From: Asticcacaulis endophyticus
Lineage (GTDB): Bacteria > Pseudomonadota > Alphaproteobacteria > Caulobacterales > Caulobacteraceae
Assembly: GCF_014652575.1 (NCBI RefSeq)
Contig: NZ_BMZB01000002.1
Coordinates: 453,482-517,481, forward strand
Direction: 5' to 3'
DNA length: 64,000 bases
This document shows positions 35,524 to 45,473 of this stretch, one piece after another (the first letter of the stretch is position 1; every line of letters begins with the position of its first letter). The notes beneath the pieces are model-generated. The model had not been told where the DNA came from. It searched no databases and saw only the letters and a program-made list of their open reading frames with translations. The position numbers and the translations under genes were made by a program.

Positions 35524-38500
35524 TCAGAAGGTCGTGGTTACACCCACATAGTAACGGCGACCGGAGTACAGAGTATCGAAGACGTATGGGGTACCTCCGC
35601 CAATTTCACGCAGTTCGTCCGGCGCATAGCGGGTGACGGTATCATCCAGCAGGTTCTTGCCTTCGATGAAGAACTCAAGGTTCTTGTTGACCTTATAAGA
35701 GGCGCGGCCATCCAGAGACTTTGAGCCATTCTTATAGACGGGGGTAACCGTCTTGAAGTAGCTGGTCGCCCCGCCATAAGGCGGCAGGTCTATGCCGTTA
35801 GCGGTTTGGACCGCTTCGGTAGGTACGCGGTTAGTGCCTTCGGAGGCATCTATACGGTCGTAATAGAAGTCACGTTCCTGATAGGCGATACGGGCATTGA
35901 TACGGCCATCATCATACCAGAAGTTGATGTTGTAGTAGTAGCTCGACTGCTTTTCTGGCGGCAGAGGTTTGCTGGTCAGCGGATCTACACGTGTGAAGCT
36001 GGCGTTGTTTTCCGTCGTCGAGTAGTTAAAGCCTGCGCCGGTGTATCTCAGGACGCTGGGCAGGAACGTAAAGGCGGTACGGGCTGCCACTTCGATGCCG
36101 GTTTGTTTCAGGCCGCCATCGCCATCCCGATAGGTGGGGGCGATATAGGTGTTGCCTTCCAGTTCATACTCAGGAAGCACAACATCATCATCTGGCCGCC
36201 CGGTTTTGACGTCGATTGAGTAGGTGCCAAGGCTTACCTGTGTATCGCGGTTCGGATACCATTCCAGCGACAGGTTCTGGGTGGTGGCCTCATAGCCTTT
36301 AAGCTCCGGGTTGCCGATACGACCTGAGCATCTTTTTTCATTGACAGGTTCGCTCTCAACGTCAGCATCAGCGTCATTCCAGTAGCCGGGGAAGGCTACG
36401 CCCAGTTCTTCCAGGGTCGCTTGGTCTGCCGCGCTGATGAAGTTACAGGTGGCGGCGGCCGTACCGGTAAGTTGAGTCATGCTTGGACGGGCGCGTTGTT
36501 TCGCCGTGGCATAGCGCACCACCAATTGATCTTCGATCGGCCAGATCGCCAGGTTGAAGCTCGGTAGGAAGTCTTCGGATTCGCGGGAAATTTCCGTTGT
36601 CCGGCGAGACACCAGTGTGGTGACCGTCGGGTCGACACCCACAGCACCGGCACGGATCGCGGCAACGTCTGCAGGATCAAGCGTGGTTGTCTGGAAGTTA
36701 ACCGAAGGGGCCGCCTCAACCTTGATCTTCTGATAGCGGACGCCGAGGTTACCCATTACATCCATACCAAACAGGCGGGTTTCAAAATCACCCATGAGGT
36801 AGGCTGACGTGGTCAGTTCAGTGGTCGAGTAGCTGGGGCGCGTATAGGTTTTGCCGTCTGAAGCGATACATTCGTACAGGCAATCAAGATTGTGCGCGCT
36901 GAGATCAGCATACTTGCTCAAAGTGCCGTAGAAATCATCGAAATCAAACGCTTTCCATGAATCTATCAGGCTGCCGCGATCGGGCATGCCGTCAAAATAG
37001 TTGGCGCCGGGCAAGGTGATCAGACTGTTGTTGATGAGCTCTTCATACTGAGCTCGTGTCAGCATATGTTCTTTTTCCAGTCGATCCTGACTGGTGGCAA
37101 TCGTATTGATGGTGGTGGAACCGAACTGACAGTTGGCATTTGTGACGGTCGGGTCGCAGAACTTGACATAGTCAAGGCTTCTGGCGCGTGACATGGTCAC
37201 ACCCGGCGCAATCAGGAAGCCACCTTCACGCCATGTCAGGTTTTCACGATTGGTATGCGATCCACCGAACTTAATGGACTTCAGAGGCCCGAAATTATCG
37301 AAGCTGCGGGTCACATCAAGCTGATAGTTCCACTCTTTGTTCTTATCTGCTTGAGGTGTGTATTCAAGACGTGCCGTTGTGCCGGGATTTTGGAACACGC
37401 CGGGCCGTATGCCACCCAGGGCCGCGGCACGGTTGTCAGGTGCGGTCGGGTAGTACGACGCAGGATTGTCCAGGTCGAAGTTCGGCACTTCGAAGGTCCA
37501 AAGGCCATTTTCCGGGATCATATAGAAGCGCGCTTGAGGAATGGAGGCGATGATCTTAAAGGCATCGTCTTCGCGTTCACCCTTGGCAAAACCGTATTGG
37601 ATACGGGCCTTGGCGACCCATTGATCGTGTTTGAAATCGGCACCGAGTTGCGAATAATGCTGCTCATTCGTACGCTGAATGTCACGAACCTGGCTGTCGT
37701 AGCTCAGGGTTGAACTGCCATTGCCTCTGATCAGATCGTATTGCGTGACGTAGTGGTTTTCATTGACCACGACGTTACGCATATTGGTGGACAAAACGCC
37801 GGAGGCGTTGGTCGATCCGGTCGGGGCCACGATCTGCAGGTTATAGGCCTGAAAATCCTGCTTGCGGATATTCGGGTTATATGAGGCAAAAATGGTCAGG
37901 TCGTCGTTTACGCGGTAGTCAGCGCGCAACTGGAACGAGGTGCGGGTATCGCGGCGGTTTTCGCGACGCATACGCGGCAGGGACGGCGTAAAGTCTTCCC
38001 ATTGCGCATAGCAGTTCAGGCGGCTGTTGATACCGGTGGTGGGCAGGGCGGCACAACCGGCCTTGGTCGTAATGGCTGCGGCAACCGGGTCATATGGCGT
38101 GGTGAAGGATTTTTCCGGCGAATTGTCGTGATCGCCAAAGGGTTGGTAGCCAACCTGCTTGTCCGACACGCTGTTGAAATCGGTCGAGGTGCGCTGATCA
38201 TCATAGGTGGCGTTAAACAAAACACCCAGACGGCCATCCAGGAACTTACGTGTAAAGATGGTGTTGATGCGCGGCGACCAGCGGCCATCCAGCGTATTTT
38301 TTTGGTACTGAACATTAAGCTTATACAGCGGCTTGGCGAAATCCAGACCGTTACGCTGCTCGATCTTGACCGTGCCGCCCACGCCGCCGGAACGCATGTC
38401 AGCGGTCTGGCCCTTGATGACGTCCACGCTCTTGATCAGGTCGGACGACATATCGCCCAATCCGGTCACAGAGCGGCCGTTTTGCGAGTCGGTCGGCAGC

Positions 38501-38877
38501 ATGGACATGCCGTCAACTTCGATGCGGATAAGATCGGCGGCCTGACCGCGGATCGTAAAGCCGCCGGTATCGCCAGAATCGGTGACGTCGAGGGCCACAC
38601 CGGCGATGCGGGCGATGGCTTCACCTACGTTCTTGTCCGGGAAGTTGCCGACGTCATCAGCGACAATGGAGTCCTGAGTGGTCGCGGCGCGTTTTTTGCG
38701 GTTGATGGCCGATTGTTCAGCTCTACGGGCGCCGACGACGATAACTTCCTGAACGTCATCAGTCGCGGTGGCTTCCGGGGCTGCGGCAGGTGTTTGCGCC
38801 GATGCGCCGCCACCGATAGCAATCGTCAGCGCCAGCGTCGACGCGCCCAGTAAATATTTCAAATCCTTGTGTTTCAT
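35524..38877 (-). CDS. TonB-dependent receptor (1117 aa), probable pectic oligosaccharide importer
   Basis: 1117 residues from the ATG at 38877, preceded by AAGGAAACC; the longer frame has no signal. Signal peptide (YLLGASTLALTIAIGGGASA), TonB-box region VQEVIVVGARRAEQSAINRK, plug (ADDVGNFPDKNVGEAIARIA, TIRGQAADLIRIEVDGMSML) and an unusually large barrel with long extracellular loops containing cysteine pairs (for example LDCLYECIASDGK). It ends RRYYVGVTTTF. No STN domain. It follows GH28 at 103 bases and PL10, so polygalacturonate or rhamnogalacturonan fragments are likely ligands. Closed by a strong terminator. Confidence 0.9.
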   Translation of the reverse strand: MKHKDLKYLLGASTLALTIAIGGGASAQTPAAAPEATATDDVQEVIVVGARRAEQSAINRKKRAATTQDSIVADDVGNFPDKNVGEAIARIAGVALDVTDSGDTGGFTIRGQAADLIRIEVDGMSMLPTDSQNGRSVTGLGDMSSDLIKSVDVIKGQTADMRSGGVGGTVKIEQRNGLDFAKPLYKLNVQYQKNTLDGRWSPRINTIFTRKFLDGRLGVLFNATYDDQRTSTDFNSVSDKQVGYQPFGDHDNSPEKSFTTPYDPVAAAITTKAGCAALPTTGINSRLNCYAQWEDFTPSLPRMRRENRRDTRTSFQLRADYRVNDDLTIFASYNPNIRKQDFQAYNLQIVAPTGSTNASGVLSTNMRNVVVNENHYVTQYDLIRGNGSSTLSYDSQVRDIQRTNEQHYSQLGADFKHDQWVAKARIQYGFAKGEREDDAFKIIASIPQARFYMIPENGLWTFEVPNFDLDNPASYYPTAPDNRAAALGGIRPGVFQNPGTTARLEYTPQADKNKEWNYQLDVTRSFDNFGPLKSIKFGGSHTNRENLTWREGGFLIAPGVTMSRARSLDYVKFCDPTVTNANCQFGSTTINTIATSQDRLEKEHMLTRAQYEELINNSLITLPGANYFDGMPDRGSLIDSWKAFDFDDFYGTLSKYADLSAHNLDCLYECIASDGKTYTRPSYSTTELTTSAYLMGDFETRLFGMDVMGNLGVRYQKIKVEAAPSVNFQTTTLDPADVAAIRAGAVGVDPTVTTLVSRRTTEISRESEDFLPSFNLAIWPIEDQLVVRYATAKQRARPSMTQLTGTAAATCNFISAADQATLEELGVAFPGYWNDADADVESEPVNEKRCSGRIGNPELKGYEATTQNLSLEWYPNRDTQVSLGTYSIDVKTGRPDDDVVLPEYELEGNTYIAPTYRDGDGGLKQTGIEVAARTAFTFLPSVLRYTGAGFNYSTTENNASFTRVDPLTSKPLPPEKQSSYYYNINFWYDDGRINARIAYQERDFYYDRIDASEGTNRVPTEAVQTANGIDLPPYGGATSYFKTVTPVYKNGSKSLDGRASYKVNKNLEFFIEGKNLLDDTVTRYAPDELREIGGGTPYVFDTLYSGRRYYVGVTTTF

Positions 38878-38979
38878 GGTTTCCTTAACCCCTTTTTTTG
38901 ACCCATGCCTTTGAGGCGGGTCGTTTGATTTAAGTTCTGTAGTCTGCGCCACCGGTGTCATTCGGCGGCAAACGGGCCG

Positions 38980-40410
38980 TCAGTTGATGCCCGTAATGTT
39001 GTCGGCATTCTCCGTGATGACTTTTCCCCCATTGGTCGTGATGCGGTTACGTGCGAAATGCACGTTGCGGGCGTGACGGATGGTGCCGAACTGCGCGGCC
39101 TCCAGATCAAGCCCCTCAAAGTGAATGTTCCTGAGCGGTGCCCCGGCATAGGCTTCAAGCTCGATGGCGGTTTTCAGCCCACGCGCCCTGACGCGGCTGA
39201 TGTGGATGTCGTGAACCTCCGGCAGGCCCTTATCCTTGGGCACCTGCGTCGTCAGCGTCGTCCAGTAGGATGGGTAATCGGTCAGCCCGTCCGGAATTTT
39301 TGCGTAGGAATAGGCCGGAAACCAGTTCAGATTGATGCGGATGCCAGTTTCGGCTTGTTGCACATCAATGTCGCGGATGTGAATGTCCGAGGCCCCGCCA
39401 CCGCGCGTAGCCGCCGATTTAAACAGGACCCCGTACCTGACCGGCCCGACGACCTTAAGGCCATAGACCCTGACGTTGCGGATGCCGCCCGACGTTTCAG
39501 AACCAAACGTGATGCCTGCATAGGCAGTGCGTACCGTCGAATTGCGGATGACGACATTCTCGGTTGGTCGGTTGACCCTCAAACCATCGGCGTCACGTCC
39601 GGCCTTAAGGCACAGGGCGTCGTCGTTGGCGTCGATGTCGGCGTTTTCGACCAAAACCGTGTGGGAGGAATCGATGTCCACGCCATCAGTCGACGGGCCC
39701 TTACCGTCAACATTGTTGCGCACGATGATGCCGGAAACCTTGACGTTGTTGGAATAGACAACCTGCACCGTCCAGAAGCCGGAGCGGGTCAGCATCAGGC
39801 CGCCGCCCAGTTCGATGCGCTCAGAATCATAGATCTGGATCAGGCGCGGGCGCTTGGCGTCATAATCCGCCGCCCAGCGCAGGCCACGGGCTTCGTAATC
39901 ATAACGGATCGAATTGAAGCGTTCCCAGAACACCTTGCCATTGCCGTCGATGGTGCCTTCGCCGTAAATTTTGATATCGCTTTGGCCATAAACATTGAGC
40001 AGGGCCGACGGCCACGACAACTCAATCCCGGCAATGCGGGTCGGCATATCAGGATAGGCCGCAATGTCCTGCGCGCCGATCAGGGTCACGCCCTTATCAA
40101 GCCGCAGCGCCATGCCGGATTTCAGAAACAACGATCCGGTCAGATAGATACCGGGTTTCAGCACCAGAGTGCCATGAGCTGTTGCGGTGGCGTCAATAGC
40201 CCGTTGCAAAGCGGCGGCATCATTGGTGATGCCATCGCCTTTGGCACCGTAGGCTGAGGCGTGGATAACCGCGTCGGTCAGGCCCTTCGGGGCGTCAATG
40301 GCAATGTCATCACCATCGGCGGCGAGTGCTGGCACGCTCAGGCCACAGCCCGTCGCGGCCACCGTAGCGCCGGTCATCTTCAGGAAAAGGCGTCGCACGA
40401 AGGGGGCCAT
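38980..40410 (-). CDS. GH28-family glycoside hydrolase with altered active-site motifs
   Basis: 476 residues from the ATG at 40410, which shares one base with the PL10 stop (TAATG). A Tat signal is present (FVRRLFLKMTGATVAATGCG). A right-handed beta-helix with GH28 hallmarks: AYGAKGDGITNDAAALQRAI, DGVDIDSS, NDDALCLKAG, GITFGSETSGGIRNV. Of the four classic motifs (NTD, DD, GHG, RIK) the first is STD, DD is intact, GHG is replaced by AYAG, and RIK reads RIN. So the acid residues are kept but the conserved histidine is missing. It may be a rhamnogalacturonan or exo-acting hydrolase rather than a standard polygalacturonase. Co-transcribed with PL10. Confidence 0.88.
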   Translation of the reverse strand: MAPFVRRLFLKMTGATVAATGCGLSVPALAADGDDIAIDAPKGLTDAVIHASAYGAKGDGITNDAAALQRAIDATATAHGTLVLKPGIYLTGSLFLKSGMALRLDKGVTLIGAQDIAAYPDMPTRIAGIELSWPSALLNVYGQSDIKIYGEGTIDGNGKVFWERFNSIRYDYEARGLRWAADYDAKRPRLIQIYDSERIELGGGLMLTRSGFWTVQVVYSNNVKVSGIIVRNNVDGKGPSTDGVDIDSSHTVLVENADIDANDDALCLKAGRDADGLRVNRPTENVVIRNSTVRTAYAGITFGSETSGGIRNVRVYGLKVVGPVRYGVLFKSAATRGGGASDIHIRDIDVQQAETGIRINLNWFPAYSYAKIPDGLTDYPSYWTTLTTQVPKDKGLPEVHDIHISRVRARGLKTAIELEAYAGAPLRNIHFEGLDLEAAQFGTIRHARNVHFARNRITTNGGKVITENADNITGIN

Positions 40411-41705
40411 TACGGGTGCGCGGCCTTCCATGCCGGATAGGCGTCAATGGCTTTTTGCGGGCTGTTGTCGTACCAGGAATAGCCATTGCGGCGGCCCTTA
40501 GAGATTTCGTTGACATCGTTGTGGATGAACTTGCTCCAGTCGCCAAAGATCGGCTTACCGGTTTTGATATCGTAATTGCGCGACCAGATCGGTCCGGCGC
40601 CGGATTTGGCGATCAACTTGCGGCCCTCTTCGGGGCTGACCGAGGTAAAAGCGACATCATAAATCGCGTGATCTTTCAGCCACTGAACGCCGGTATGCAC
40701 CGCCGCTTTGAGTTCGGGCGAGGGGTTGGATTGGCGCATCAGAAACAGCAGGACATCGCTGCTTTCCGCGCTGGCCAGGGAGCGTGGCTCATAGTTACGC
40801 GCAGATATGGGCTTTAAGGTCAGGGCATCGACCTGCTGCGGCCAGACGGTCTTTTTGCCGTTCACCACCACCTGCGAGTCCAGAATGATCTTGACGGCGC
40901 GCGCGCTGGCGACCCCTGCTTTCTGACGCAGATCAGCGGGCACAAAGGCGAAATCGGCATGGCCTTCGGCCACATCTTCTAAAATATCAGCGGCCTTGGC
41001 CACCGCGTTATCATTAAAGGTGATGCCGTCATGGAACCCGCCTTCCAGCGGGTAATTCTGCGGCCAGCCGCCATTGGGATACTGAGCCATCAAAAGATAA
41101 TTCACGCCTTTGATAATGCTGGCACGATAGACATCACCCTCGGCACCCGGCAATTGCGCCTGAACCTTACCCAAAAAGCGCATTTCGGTTGTGGTGGCGT
41201 CGTTATCGAGAGAACCCACGAAGGTCCAGAAGCGATCACGTGGCTCATCAAAGCTACCGGTGCCGACCGTCATGGTCTCGGCATTATTACTATAGCGCTG
41301 GCCTTTGAGACGCGGCGGTTTGGTGCGGTCCTGATTTTTGCTCCAGCCGCCGGACGGGGTTTGAAAACTGACAATCGTATCGGCCATGGCGCGGGCCTCA
41401 GAGGTGGCATACCAGGCGGCATCTTTATTGAGTGCCATCTTGCCACTACCGGCGGTGGGTGGGGGCGGAGCCACTTCGCCTGCTTGAAGTTCGGCGGCCA
41501 GAGTGGCGCGATCAAAGGCCATCTTTTGCTCGGACTTCAGAATATAGGCGCTCCACGCCGCACGGTCCGCCTCAGTCACTTCACCTAGGCGCGTCACACT
41601 GACCTCGGGCGCCGGGGTATTGATCCCGATGACCGCCGCCGTGGCGTGCGCTGCAAACGCCATTCCGATTACCGGGATTGCGCCCGACCATCTACCCAGT
41701 TTCAT
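40410..41705 (-). CDS. Pectate lyase, PL10 family
   Basis: 431 residues with a signal peptide (GAIPVIGMAFAAHATAA). PL10 enzymes cut polygalacturonate by Ca2+-dependent beta-elimination using an (alpha/alpha)3 toroid. Family stretches: SFQTPSGGWSKNQDRT, GSLDNDATTTEMRFLGKVQA, LLMAQYPNGGWPQNYPLEGG, FHDGITFNDNAV, WPQQVDALTLKPISARNYEP, RSLASAESSDVLLFLM, and the C-terminal RNGYSWYDNSPQKAIDAYPA. An additional ~80-residue N-terminal part of low complexity (APPPPTAGSG) precedes the catalytic domain. First gene of the PL10-GH28-receptor unit; the 347-base region upstream should hold its promoter. Confidence 0.94.
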   Translation of the reverse strand: MKLGRWSGAIPVIGMAFAAHATAAVIGINTPAPEVSVTRLGEVTEADRAAWSAYILKSEQKMAFDRATLAAELQAGEVAPPPPTAGSGKMALNKDAAWYATSEARAMADTIVSFQTPSGGWSKNQDRTKPPRLKGQRYSNNAETMTVGTGSFDEPRDRFWTFVGSLDNDATTTEMRFLGKVQAQLPGAEGDVYRASIIKGVNYLLMAQYPNGGWPQNYPLEGGFHDGITFNDNAVAKAADILEDVAEGHADFAFVPADLRQKAGVASARAVKIILDSQVVVNGKKTVWPQQVDALTLKPISARNYEPRSLASAESSDVLLFLMRQSNPSPELKAAVHTGVQWLKDHAIYDVAFTSVSPEEGRKLIAKSGAGPIWSRNYDIKTGKPIFGDWSKFIHNDVNEISKGRRNGYSWYDNSPQKAIDAYPAWKAAHP

Positions 41706-42052
41706 TTCCGTCCCTATTATCGGATTATTATTTCAAAAACGATACGTTAGGTCTGAGCGGCTGTAAACGAAAATGCTCGATTTCGACGGATTTTCTGCAA
41801 ATGTTTTTATTAGTGATTTGGCTGCCTTTTTATAAATGTCTATTTGAAATAAATCGGCACGAATCCTATGATTTGTATGATTAAATATGCTTCGTTGTGA
41901 TGATGTTATTTCTTATCTCAAGAGGTGGGTGAGGCAGGTTTTGGGATGGCGTGTGGTTTAATTGTGGCGCCGAATCTGCTTTGAATCTGCCCCGCAATGA
42001 GCTTTTCGTTCCTATAATTGAAACTATATGCGAATATTGAAACGATGATGCG
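41706..42052. promoter_or_regulatory. 347-base AT-rich intergenic region upstream of PL10
   Basis: No gene. It serves as promoter region for the PL10 unit (minus strand) and as the 3' end of the DUF4450 gene. Much more AT-rich than its surroundings. ATTGAAAC occurs twice with a 19-base period (42017-42024, 42036-42043), each followed by a similar ATATGCG/GATGATGCG. No terminator or clear promoter hexamers could be fixed. Confidence 0.4.
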
Positions 42053-45000
42053 CTATCTTTCCAGACTGACTCCCATCAGGCCGATGACCACCTCATTGGC
42101 GACGGCGCGCACGCTCAGGTTTTTGAGGGTTTTCGACGGATCGAGATCGAGCGCCAACACATTAGCCGCCCCGCCGTCTATCTTTTCGCGATCCTTGCGG
42201 CCTTTTGAATCCGCGCCCGGCACCCAGACCTTACCCGTTTTCAGATCGACCCGGACGGGGGCTTCGCCGCACAGGCGGAACTGGTAGTCGTCGATGAAGT
42301 AGTCGCGCTCAATCGGCCACCAGTTATCGGGGTTGCGCAGCGTCAGTGTCGCCGTCGTGCCGTCCGTATAGGTGACGGTGACCATGCCGTTGGTGATCCG
42401 GCTTTGCATATGGTTGGTCGATCCGGCCATCAGCAGATAGGCGCGTTTGGCTTTGCCGTTCAGCTTGACGCTGACTTCATCAGGGTAGTTGTCCCATAGG
42501 GACGCAAAGGCAATGTTGTTGCCCTCACCCGCCGGCGTTTTGAAGTTTAACCCTTTGACCGGCGTGATCTGCCCGCCCGCTGCGCGCAAAGCCCCATCAT
42601 CAATGTTGGCGGTGGCGTTGACGTGACCGGCCCATGCCCCAATGCCCTGGGCAGGCATGGCCAGCGACACGAACGGTGAGCGCGGGCTGCGGTACTTACC
42701 CGGCGTAAAGATCGCCGTGACCTTATCATTGAAGGCCGCGCTGATATCGACCGGCTCAACCGCCGCCGTGCCGTCCGCCCAGACCGGGGCCTTGACCGGA
42801 CAGGTGGCGGGTGGCGTAGGTTTGGCATCGAGTGCGTACCATTCAAACGTCCCCTGACGCTTCCCGCTGAAAGGTGCCGTGGCCGCAAACGTGGTGGCTT
42901 TGGTGCTGTCTATGGCTTGACCCGACCAAACTATGCGTATTTCGGCATGCCCGCCCAGCGGGTTTTCGATGCGCAGTTTCGGCGTGCCGACGCTTTTGAG
43001 AGGTGTCCACTGAACCGGCTGGCCGTTGACGGTGACCGCCTCCAAGGCATCCCGGCGGGCAGGGATATCGAGAACCATGCTTTCAAAAGTTTTTCCGGTC
43101 TGGCTGACCTGCCACGTCTCAATCTGTCCTTCGCGCTTAAACCCGAACGTCAGGTTCGGGTGGGTCAGGCGGGCATGATCCCATTCGGCCGGAAAACCGG
43201 GGGTGAGCGTCAATGTGCGGCTTAAGGCATCGGGCTTGACGCCAAACAGGCCTTCGACCACGGTGCGCGACATGACACCGGCCCCATCGGCAAAGTCGCG
43301 CTGGCTCTCGCGGCGATAGACATCGAGGTAGTTCAGGCTGCCGACATTGCCGGGCGCGATGCCCATGAAGAAACTGGCTAATATGCCGCCGCGGGTGATC
43401 TCATAGGCCGTATCGGCCCGCCCGGCCTGCCATAGCCCCAGCGCGGTGTGGAGGTTTTCGCCCATGACGACATTGTTGATCGACCAGCTATAGGGCATCC
43501 AGTCGGTGCTGGGCAGCATCCGGTAAGGCCGGTCGTTCGGGACATTCGCACCGGTGACGGGCAGGGGCTTGAAACTGCGCTCAATATCGGCGGCCATGCG
43601 CGCCGCCTCAAAGGCATCGGGCACGCCGGAATCCATAGTGTGATAGAAGCTCCACACGCCGTAACTGGGGTGCAGCATCTGCTGGCCCAGATAGTCTTTA
43701 TATTCACCAAACGCGCCGCGATCCTCCATCCACAGGTGGGTTTTCATGGCTTTGGCGATCAGGGTGGCCTCGGCCTCATAGGGGGCGGGGTCTTTGCCGA
43801 TCAGGCGGGCGAGACGGGCGGCCATGCGGTTGTGATAGAGGTTGTAGGCGGTCGTGTAGGCGACCCCGCCGCCGCTATATTGCACATCATCTGAGGCCCA
43901 GATGGCGGCATAGGCTTCATAGAGCGGCAATTTTTCAGTTCCGTTCTTTGGGCCAAACTCACGGCGGAACAGGCGCTGCTCCCACGCCAGATGGCGCTCT
44001 AACGCGGGCCAGACTTCGCGGGCGTACTCAAGGTCGCCCGTCCACAGAATATGGCGGAACATGGCGTCGAAAAAGCCGATGTTCATATCATAATGGGTGT
44101 TGGACAGGTCGCCATTGGTGTGCAGCCCGACCGGATTGCGGGCCAGATTGGTGGCCTCTTCGGCGGGGGCGACATGATCCGGGATGGCCTGAATATTCTG
44201 CTTGCGCGTCCACAGATTCAGGTTCTGGCGCGCCCGGTCGTGCCAGCCCAGGGCATCGAGCGCATAGGGCCCACGCCAGCCCAACAGCCGTGCGCGCCAG
44301 GCGATTGCGCCGTGGGTGATGCCGCCGCCGGTGTCATTAACGTCCCACAGGGCATCGGCGGCGACATTTAGCGCGCCCATAGCGGCATCAAGGTGCGGAT
44401 CAGGCGTTTGCGTGCGGACGCGATTACGCAAAGCCTCAAAATGGCGGCGAGTCAGATTGAACTGGGCGGCGAGGTCTTTGGCCGTAAAGGGCGTGATGGC
44501 GGTGACGGTATTGGCAGCCGTGCCGGTATTGCCCGCCGTCACATTGCGGTAGTCGCCCAGTTCAGGCGCGGCCCCTTTGCGGGTGACCTGCACCGTCAGG
44601 AACACCGGCTTTTCGGTCAGTTTCAGGTGGCCGACCACGACCTTGGTGGGGGCGTCGGCGGAGGAGGCCAAAAGGGCGGACGGATCGCCCCACTGCGCGG
44701 CATCAGCCAGTCGGATTGTAACGGGGGCAGAGACTGTGCCGGTTAGCCCCGCATTTTTGCCATCGGCGGTAAAGCCCTGCTTCGTCAGTCCGTAGCGGGT
44801 GTCGGCGGCATATTCCGGCTTGAACTGGAAATATTCGCTGATCGGGACGTTTTCAGTGCCGATGTCGCCGTCGCGTTTACCGCGCACGCCGTTGCCGCCC
44901 CCAAACACAAACACCAGTTCCGCACCCTTGGGCAGGCCATGACCGGTCGCGCGTACCGACAGGCCCTCAACCTCATGATAGGCGACGACCTCAAGCTCAA

Positions 45001-45433
45001 TCCGGCCCTTCGCCCCAAGCAGAGGATCACGGATGGTATAAAGCATCTCACCGGGGCGGTAGCGGGTTTCGATCTCCGCGGCATCATTGAACCATTTCAC
45101 CCCCGCCGATGTGCGCACACCTAAGCGGACATTGCCGCCGCGTCCGGGCAGATAGAGCGAGAACTCCGGCTTATCGCCGGCATCGACGCGAAAGGCGCTA
45201 TGGCCGCCATAAAGCGCGCGGTTGAAATATTCAGCGCCGTTGCGGATGACGAAATCACTGCCCTCTGGCCGGTAGCGCATCGGGGTCGCCAGTTGCCCCT
45301 CAAGGTTCGGCGTCAGGCCGCGCGTCGCCGACGGCACCGCCGACTGCGCCAAAACCGGCGGGCTGTAGCTTAAGGCCGGGGCGGCCAGCAGCAGGCACCA
45401 CAGGGCGGCGGTCGATCGCAGGTTACGGGGCAT
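42053..45433 (-). CDS. Large exported DUF4450-type protein with six-hairpin glycosidase-like core
   Basis: 1126 residues, signal peptide ending VLAQ. The N-terminal ~330 residues are beta-rich (RYRPEGSDFVIRNGAEYFNR, ALYGGHSAFRVDAGDKPEFS) and match my memory of DUF4450. Residues ~340-770 look like an (alpha/alpha)6 toroid (GAIAWRARLLGWRGPYALDA, LHTNGDLSNTHYDMNIGFFD, PSTDWMPYSWSINNVVMGEN), followed by a C-terminal beta region with a putative carbohydrate-binding module (IDDYQFRLCGEAPVRVDLKT). Probably an exo-glycosidase acting on pectin side chains; substrate unknown. It lies 41 bases downstream of another exported toroid protein and is likely co-transcribed with it. Confidence 0.75.
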   Translation of the reverse strand: MPRNLRSTAALWCLLLAAPALSYSPPVLAQSAVPSATRGLTPNLEGQLATPMRYRPEGSDFVIRNGAEYFNRALYGGHSAFRVDAGDKPEFSLYLPGRGGNVRLGVRTSAGVKWFNDAAEIETRYRPGEMLYTIRDPLLGAKGRIELEVVAYHEVEGLSVRATGHGLPKGAELVFVFGGGNGVRGKRDGDIGTENVPISEYFQFKPEYAADTRYGLTKQGFTADGKNAGLTGTVSAPVTIRLADAAQWGDPSALLASSADAPTKVVVGHLKLTEKPVFLTVQVTRKGAAPELGDYRNVTAGNTGTAANTVTAITPFTAKDLAAQFNLTRRHFEALRNRVRTQTPDPHLDAAMGALNVAADALWDVNDTGGGITHGAIAWRARLLGWRGPYALDALGWHDRARQNLNLWTRKQNIQAIPDHVAPAEEATNLARNPVGLHTNGDLSNTHYDMNIGFFDAMFRHILWTGDLEYAREVWPALERHLAWEQRLFRREFGPKNGTEKLPLYEAYAAIWASDDVQYSGGGVAYTTAYNLYHNRMAARLARLIGKDPAPYEAEATLIAKAMKTHLWMEDRGAFGEYKDYLGQQMLHPSYGVWSFYHTMDSGVPDAFEAARMAADIERSFKPLPVTGANVPNDRPYRMLPSTDWMPYSWSINNVVMGENLHTALGLWQAGRADTAYEITRGGILASFFMGIAPGNVGSLNYLDVYRRESQRDFADGAGVMSRTVVEGLFGVKPDALSRTLTLTPGFPAEWDHARLTHPNLTFGFKREGQIETWQVSQTGKTFESMVLDIPARRDALEAVTVNGQPVQWTPLKSVGTPKLRIENPLGGHAEIRIVWSGQAIDSTKATTFAATAPFSGKRQGTFEWYALDAKPTPPATCPVKAPVWADGTAAVEPVDISAAFNDKVTAIFTPGKYRSPRSPFVSLAMPAQGIGAWAGHVNATANIDDGALRAAGGQITPVKGLNFKTPAGEGNNIAFASLWDNYPDEVSVKLNGKAKRAYLLMAGSTNHMQSRITNGMVTVTYTDGTTATLTLRNPDNWWPIERDYFIDDYQFRLCGEAPVRVDLKTGKVWVPGADSKGRKDREKIDGGAANVLALDLDPSKTLKNLSVRAVANEVVIGLMGVSLER

Positions 45434-45473
45434 TTTGGCATTTCCTCTGGAGTTTTTTTATAATTGACGCGAA

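Noticed and set aside
39058-40257. 399-aa plus-strand ORF opposite the GH28 gene
   Set aside because: The GH28 frame has a Tat signal and catalytic motifs; the antisense frame has no recognisable domain or ribosome-binding site.
42017-42043. Two ATTGAAAC repeats 19 bases apart, the typical 3' end of some CRISPR repeats
   Set aside because: Only two short copies with no spacer-repeat pattern and no cas genes; not a CRISPR array.
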